From the NCBI GenBank assembly GCA_034189505.1, contig JAXHUR010000072.1, forward strand, positions 1 to 16,262: 16,262 bases of DNA, read 5' to 3'. The translations under genes were made by a program, and so were the position numbers. A model generated the notes under the pieces. That model did not search any database. It saw only the letters and a list, made by a program, of their open reading frames with translations, and was not told the origin of the DNA. Below, one piece after another: positions 13,967-16,262 of this stretch (position 1 is its first letter; the number at the start of each line of letters is the position of its first letter). The DNA comes from Geoalkalibacter_A sp034189505 (lineage in GTDB: Bacteria; Desulfobacterota; Desulfuromonadia; Desulfuromonadales; Geoalkalibacteraceae).

Positions 13967-14641
13967 TCAACAATAAGTGACCGGGTCGCTGATTCCGGCC
14001 TCGGCAAAACCTTTGAGGCGCAGGCGGCAGGAATCGCAGGTGCCGCAGGCCAGCCCCTCCGGGGTGGGATCGTAGCAGGAGTGCGTCAATGAATAATCCA
14101 CTCCCAGTGCCAAACCCCGTTGGATGATCTCGCCCTTGGTCAGGTCGATCAGGGGGGCGTGAATGCGGTAGCGCCCTTCTCCCTGCACAGCGGAGCGGGT
14201 AGCGAGGTTGGCGGTCTGCTCAAAGGAGGCGATATACTCCGGGCGGCAGTCGGGATAGCCGGAATAGTCCAGGGCGTTGACGCCGATGAAGATATCGAAG
14301 GCCCCCAGCACCTCGGCCCAGCCCAGCGCAAAAGAGAGAAAAACGGTATTGCGCGCCGGAACATAGGTGACCGGGATCTCTCTGGGCTCCACCCCCTCCT
14401 TGGGCACTTCGAGGTCAGCGGTCAAGGCGCTGCCGCCGATGCGGCGCATGTCCACCTCGACCACCAGGTGATCGGCGGCGCCGATGCGCGGCGCATATTC
14501 GCGGGCCTTCTGCAGTTCTATCGAATGACGCTGCCCGTAGGCAAAAGACAGGGCGTAGGGGGCAAACCCCTCACTGCAGGCGATGGCCATACAGGTGGTC
14601 GAATCGAGCCCGCCACTGTAAAGAACAACGGCTTTCTTCAT
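13967..14641 (-). CDS. queC: 7-cyano-7-deazaguanine synthase QueC
   Basis: QueC converts 7-carboxy-7-deazaguanine to preQ0 using ATP and ammonia. I place the start at ATG 14641 (MKKAVVLYSGGLDS), matching the usual QueC N-terminus, giving 224 residues. ATG 14668, three bases after the pyk stop, would add nine residues and could be used by translational coupling; neither start has an ideal Shine-Dalgarno sequence. The PP-loop SGGLDSTT for ATP is at residues 9-16. Family segments SFAYGQRHSIEL, VPARNTVFLSFALGWAE and GVNALDYSGYPDCRPEY follow. Near the C-terminus lies the zinc site, in SCYDPTPEGLACGTCDSCRLR (split here as CYDP, then CGTCDSC). It sits between pyk and folE2. Confidence 0.93.
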   Translation of the reverse strand: MKKAVVLYSGGLDSTTCMAIACSEGFAPYALSFAYGQRHSIELQKAREYAPRIGAADHLVVEVDMRRIGGSALTADLEVPKEGVEPREIPVTYVPARNTVFLSFALGWAEVLGAFDIFIGVNALDYSGYPDCRPEYIASFEQTANLATRSAVQGEGRYRIHAPLIDLTKGEIIQRGLALGVDYSLTHSCYDPTPEGLACGTCDSCRLRLKGFAEAGISDPVTYC

Positions 14642-14671
14642 CTCTTTCGATTTCTCCGCATCCGTCATTTC

Positions 14672-16120
14672 TCAATGCACTTCATAAAAATTACCGGTGC
14701 CGAGACGATGGACCTTCATCAGGTTGGTGGTTCCGGGAGCGGAAACCGGGCTGCCCATGGTAATGACCACGACCTCCCCCCGTTTGAGAACGCCGGCATC
14801 GAGCACCGCCTTTTCGACGGAACGGATCTGTGCTTCAGTATCACCCTCAATATCAACCCGCAAAGAACGGATTCCGGCATACAGGGCCAGTCGCCGCCGG
14901 ACCTTCTGAGCGGGAGTGACCGCATAGATGGAGACATTGGGCCTGAATTTGGCCACCAGGGCCGCGGTACTGCCGGTCTGAGTGAACGCAAGAATGCCGG
15001 CGACATCCAGGGTTGAGGCCACCTGGCAGGCGGCCTGGCCGATCGCCTCGGGCAGGTGTCGATAGCCCCGGTTCTCTGAGATGGGATGAAAGACCACCTT
15101 GCGCAGGGCGGGATCGGTCTCCACATCCTCGGCCACCCGGGCCATCAGCGAAACCGCTTCCACCGGGTAGCTGCCGGAGGCAGTCTCCGCCGAAAGCATC
15201 ACCGCATCGGTCCCATCGAGAATGGCATTGGCGACATCGGAGGTTTCGGCGCGGGTCGGACGTGGATTGCTGACCATGCTCTCGAGCATCTGAGTGGCGG
15301 TAATCACCGGTTTGCCGGCGGCATTGCAGGCGCGGATGATGTTTTTCTGAATCAGCGGCACCTTTTCCGGTTGTATCTCCACACCAAGGTCGCCGCGCGC
15401 CACCATGATCCCGTCACAGGCTTCAAGAATGTCGGAAAAATTCTCAACCGCTTCCGGTTTCTCGATTTTGGCGATCACCAGAGGATCCGCCTTGACCTGA
15501 AACAGCCGGTTTTTCAACTCCCATATATCACGGGGGTGGCGCACGAAGGAGAGAGCCACATAGTCAAGCTCGTGTTCAATGCAGAAATCGAGATCCGCCA
15601 CGTCTTTTTCGGTCAGGGCCGGAGCCGAGACCTTGACTCCCGGCAGGTTGATTCCCTTGCGGTCCTTAAGCACTCCCCCGACTTTGACCCGACAGAAGAC
15701 GTCATCAACTTCCACCCTGAGAACTTCGAGTTCCAGCAGTCCATCGTCGAGCAGGATCCGGTTGCCGACCACCACATCACGGGGCAGTGCCTTGTATGTG
15801 GTTGGAATCACACCGTCTGCACCCAACACATCGCGGGTGGTCAGAATCACCTGCTGCCCCGCCTCGAGCAGCATGGCACCGCCCGCCATCAGGCCGGCGC
15901 GAATCTTGGGTCCCTGCAGGTCCCCAAGGATTCCGACCGCCTGGCGCCGCTGTACCGACAGATCACGGATATCCTTGATCCACTGTACCTTGTCGGCATG
16001 GCTGCCATGAGAAAAATTGAGCCGGAACACATCGGCCCCGGCTTCCATCAGAGCACGCAGCTGTTGTTTTCCGGCAGAGGCCGGCCCCACTGTTGCAACG
16101 ATCTTGGTTCGCCTGAACAT
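14672..16120 (-). CDS. pyk: Pyruvate kinase
   Basis: The 482-residue protein is a typical bacterial pyruvate kinase, which converts phosphoenolpyruvate and ADP to pyruvate and ATP. The ATG at 16120 is preceded by GGGGAG at good spacing. The barrel domain begins RRTKIVATVGPAS and contains RLNFSHGSH and the B-domain insert (about 70-170). It also has the catalytic stretch VIAKIEKPEAVENF with its conserved lysine and glutamate, MVARGDLGVEI, and the signature GKPVITATQMLESM. A C-terminal regulatory domain (about 350-480) includes ILAFTQTGSTAALVAKFRP and VVITMGSPV. Its stop is only 3 to 31 bases from the queC start, so the three genes probably share a transcript. A repeat element begins about 22 bases upstream of the start codon, so the promoter lies inside or beyond it. 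Confidence 0.95.
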   Translation of the reverse strand: MFRRTKIVATVGPASAGKQQLRALMEAGADVFRLNFSHGSHADKVQWIKDIRDLSVQRRQAVGILGDLQGPKIRAGLMAGGAMLLEAGQQVILTTRDVLGADGVIPTTYKALPRDVVVGNRILLDDGLLELEVLRVEVDDVFCRVKVGGVLKDRKGINLPGVKVSAPALTEKDVADLDFCIEHELDYVALSFVRHPRDIWELKNRLFQVKADPLVIAKIEKPEAVENFSDILEACDGIMVARGDLGVEIQPEKVPLIQKNIIRACNAAGKPVITATQMLESMVSNPRPTRAETSDVANAILDGTDAVMLSAETASGSYPVEAVSLMARVAEDVETDPALRKVVFHPISENRGYRHLPEAIGQAACQVASTLDVAGILAFTQTGSTAALVAKFRPNVSIYAVTPAQKVRRRLALYAGIRSLRVDIEGDTEAQIRSVEKAVLDAGVLKRGEVVVITMGSPVSAPGTTNLMKVHRLGTGNFYEVH

Positions 16121-16142
16121 GCCTTATCTCCCCAAATCAGTG

Positions 16143-16262
16143 ATGATGGCGTCGCAAAAACTCACCAACTGCTGCGTTGCTGCAATTGCTCTCGCTGCTT
16201 CGACGTACGTAAGTACGCCTCATTGCTCGACAATCGCGCGCCTTGCATTTGGCGCTTTTTGC
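16143..16262. repeat. Repeat element with inverted ends, cut by the window edge
   Basis: The element appears to begin near ATGGCGTCGCAAAAA. The GCAAAAA at 16154-16160 is matched by TTTTTGC at 16256-16262, the last bases of the window. Inside is a small hairpin, CGTAC-GTAA-GTACG (16204-16217), and several GC-rich half-palindromes; no coding potential is seen. I recall dispersed elements of this look in Desulfuromonas/Geobacter-like genomes, but no second copy lies in this window. The right arm should continue GACGCCAT beyond the edge. Confidence 0.6.

Noticed and set aside
13158..13976. A 272-residue plus-strand frame opposite folE2
   Set aside because: It mirrors the conserved FolE2 gene almost exactly, with no family features or Shine-Dalgarno sequence of its own.
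14120..15016. A 298-residue plus-strand frame crossing queC and pyk
   Set aside because: It lies antisense to two well-recognised genes and their junction.

Overview
The window reads as chromosomal DNA (roughly 60% GC by eye) from a Gram-negative bacterium. It has a complete Tol-Pal envelope operon, an outer-membrane TonB-dependent receptor and several lipoproteins. A probable UGA-encoded selenocysteine gene, FolE2/QueC, and a dispersed-type repeat with GTCGCAAAAA / TTTTTGC ends suggest a Desulfuromonas/Geobacter-like (Desulfuromonadales) organism. That taxonomic guess is inference; no rRNA gene is present.

Layout. Left edge (1-1222, + strand): a 19-C homopolymer, then a promoter and palindromic operator, an ArsR-type regulator fused to a rhodanese domain, a perfect 28-bp inverted repeat, and a short gene that conventional gene calling would break. 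That gene has a good Shine-Dalgarno sequence and two adjacent ATGs. Its in-frame TGA at 1001 falls exactly at the first redox position of a U-S-P-C thioredoxin-like motif. The TGA is followed by an 8-bp hairpin with a GGUC loop, as expected for a bacterial SECIS. I consider this the most interesting item: a probable thioredoxin-like selenoprotein paired with an ArsR-rhodanese sensor, plausibly a sulfane-sulfur, thiol or metalloid stress module.

1261-6803 (- strand): a vitamin B12 uptake locus. Transcription would start near 6767 and pass through a cobalamin riboswitch and an intrinsic terminator. It then reads btuB (outer-membrane receptor), a 17-bp intergenic hairpin, and btuF-btuC-btuD (periplasmic binding protein, permease, ATPase) joined by 4-base ATGA overlaps. 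The ATPase carries an extra C-terminal Rossmann-like domain of about 150 residues.

6879-11871 (- strand): tolQ-tolR-tolA-tolB-pal-cpoB behind a good sigma70-type promoter. TolA has a TonB-like proline-rich spacer encoded by fifteen 12-bp repeats. A hairpin with a T-run lies between pal and cpoB and may reduce cpoB expression.

11985-13093 (- strand): a lone membrane PAS protein with no recognisable output domain. 13155-16120 (- strand): pyk-queC-folE2, a tightly spaced set. QueC and FolE2 catalyse early steps of 7-deazaguanine (queuosine) synthesis; pyk is glycolytic. The right edge (about 16143-16262) is a repeat element with inverted ends, cut by the window boundary.
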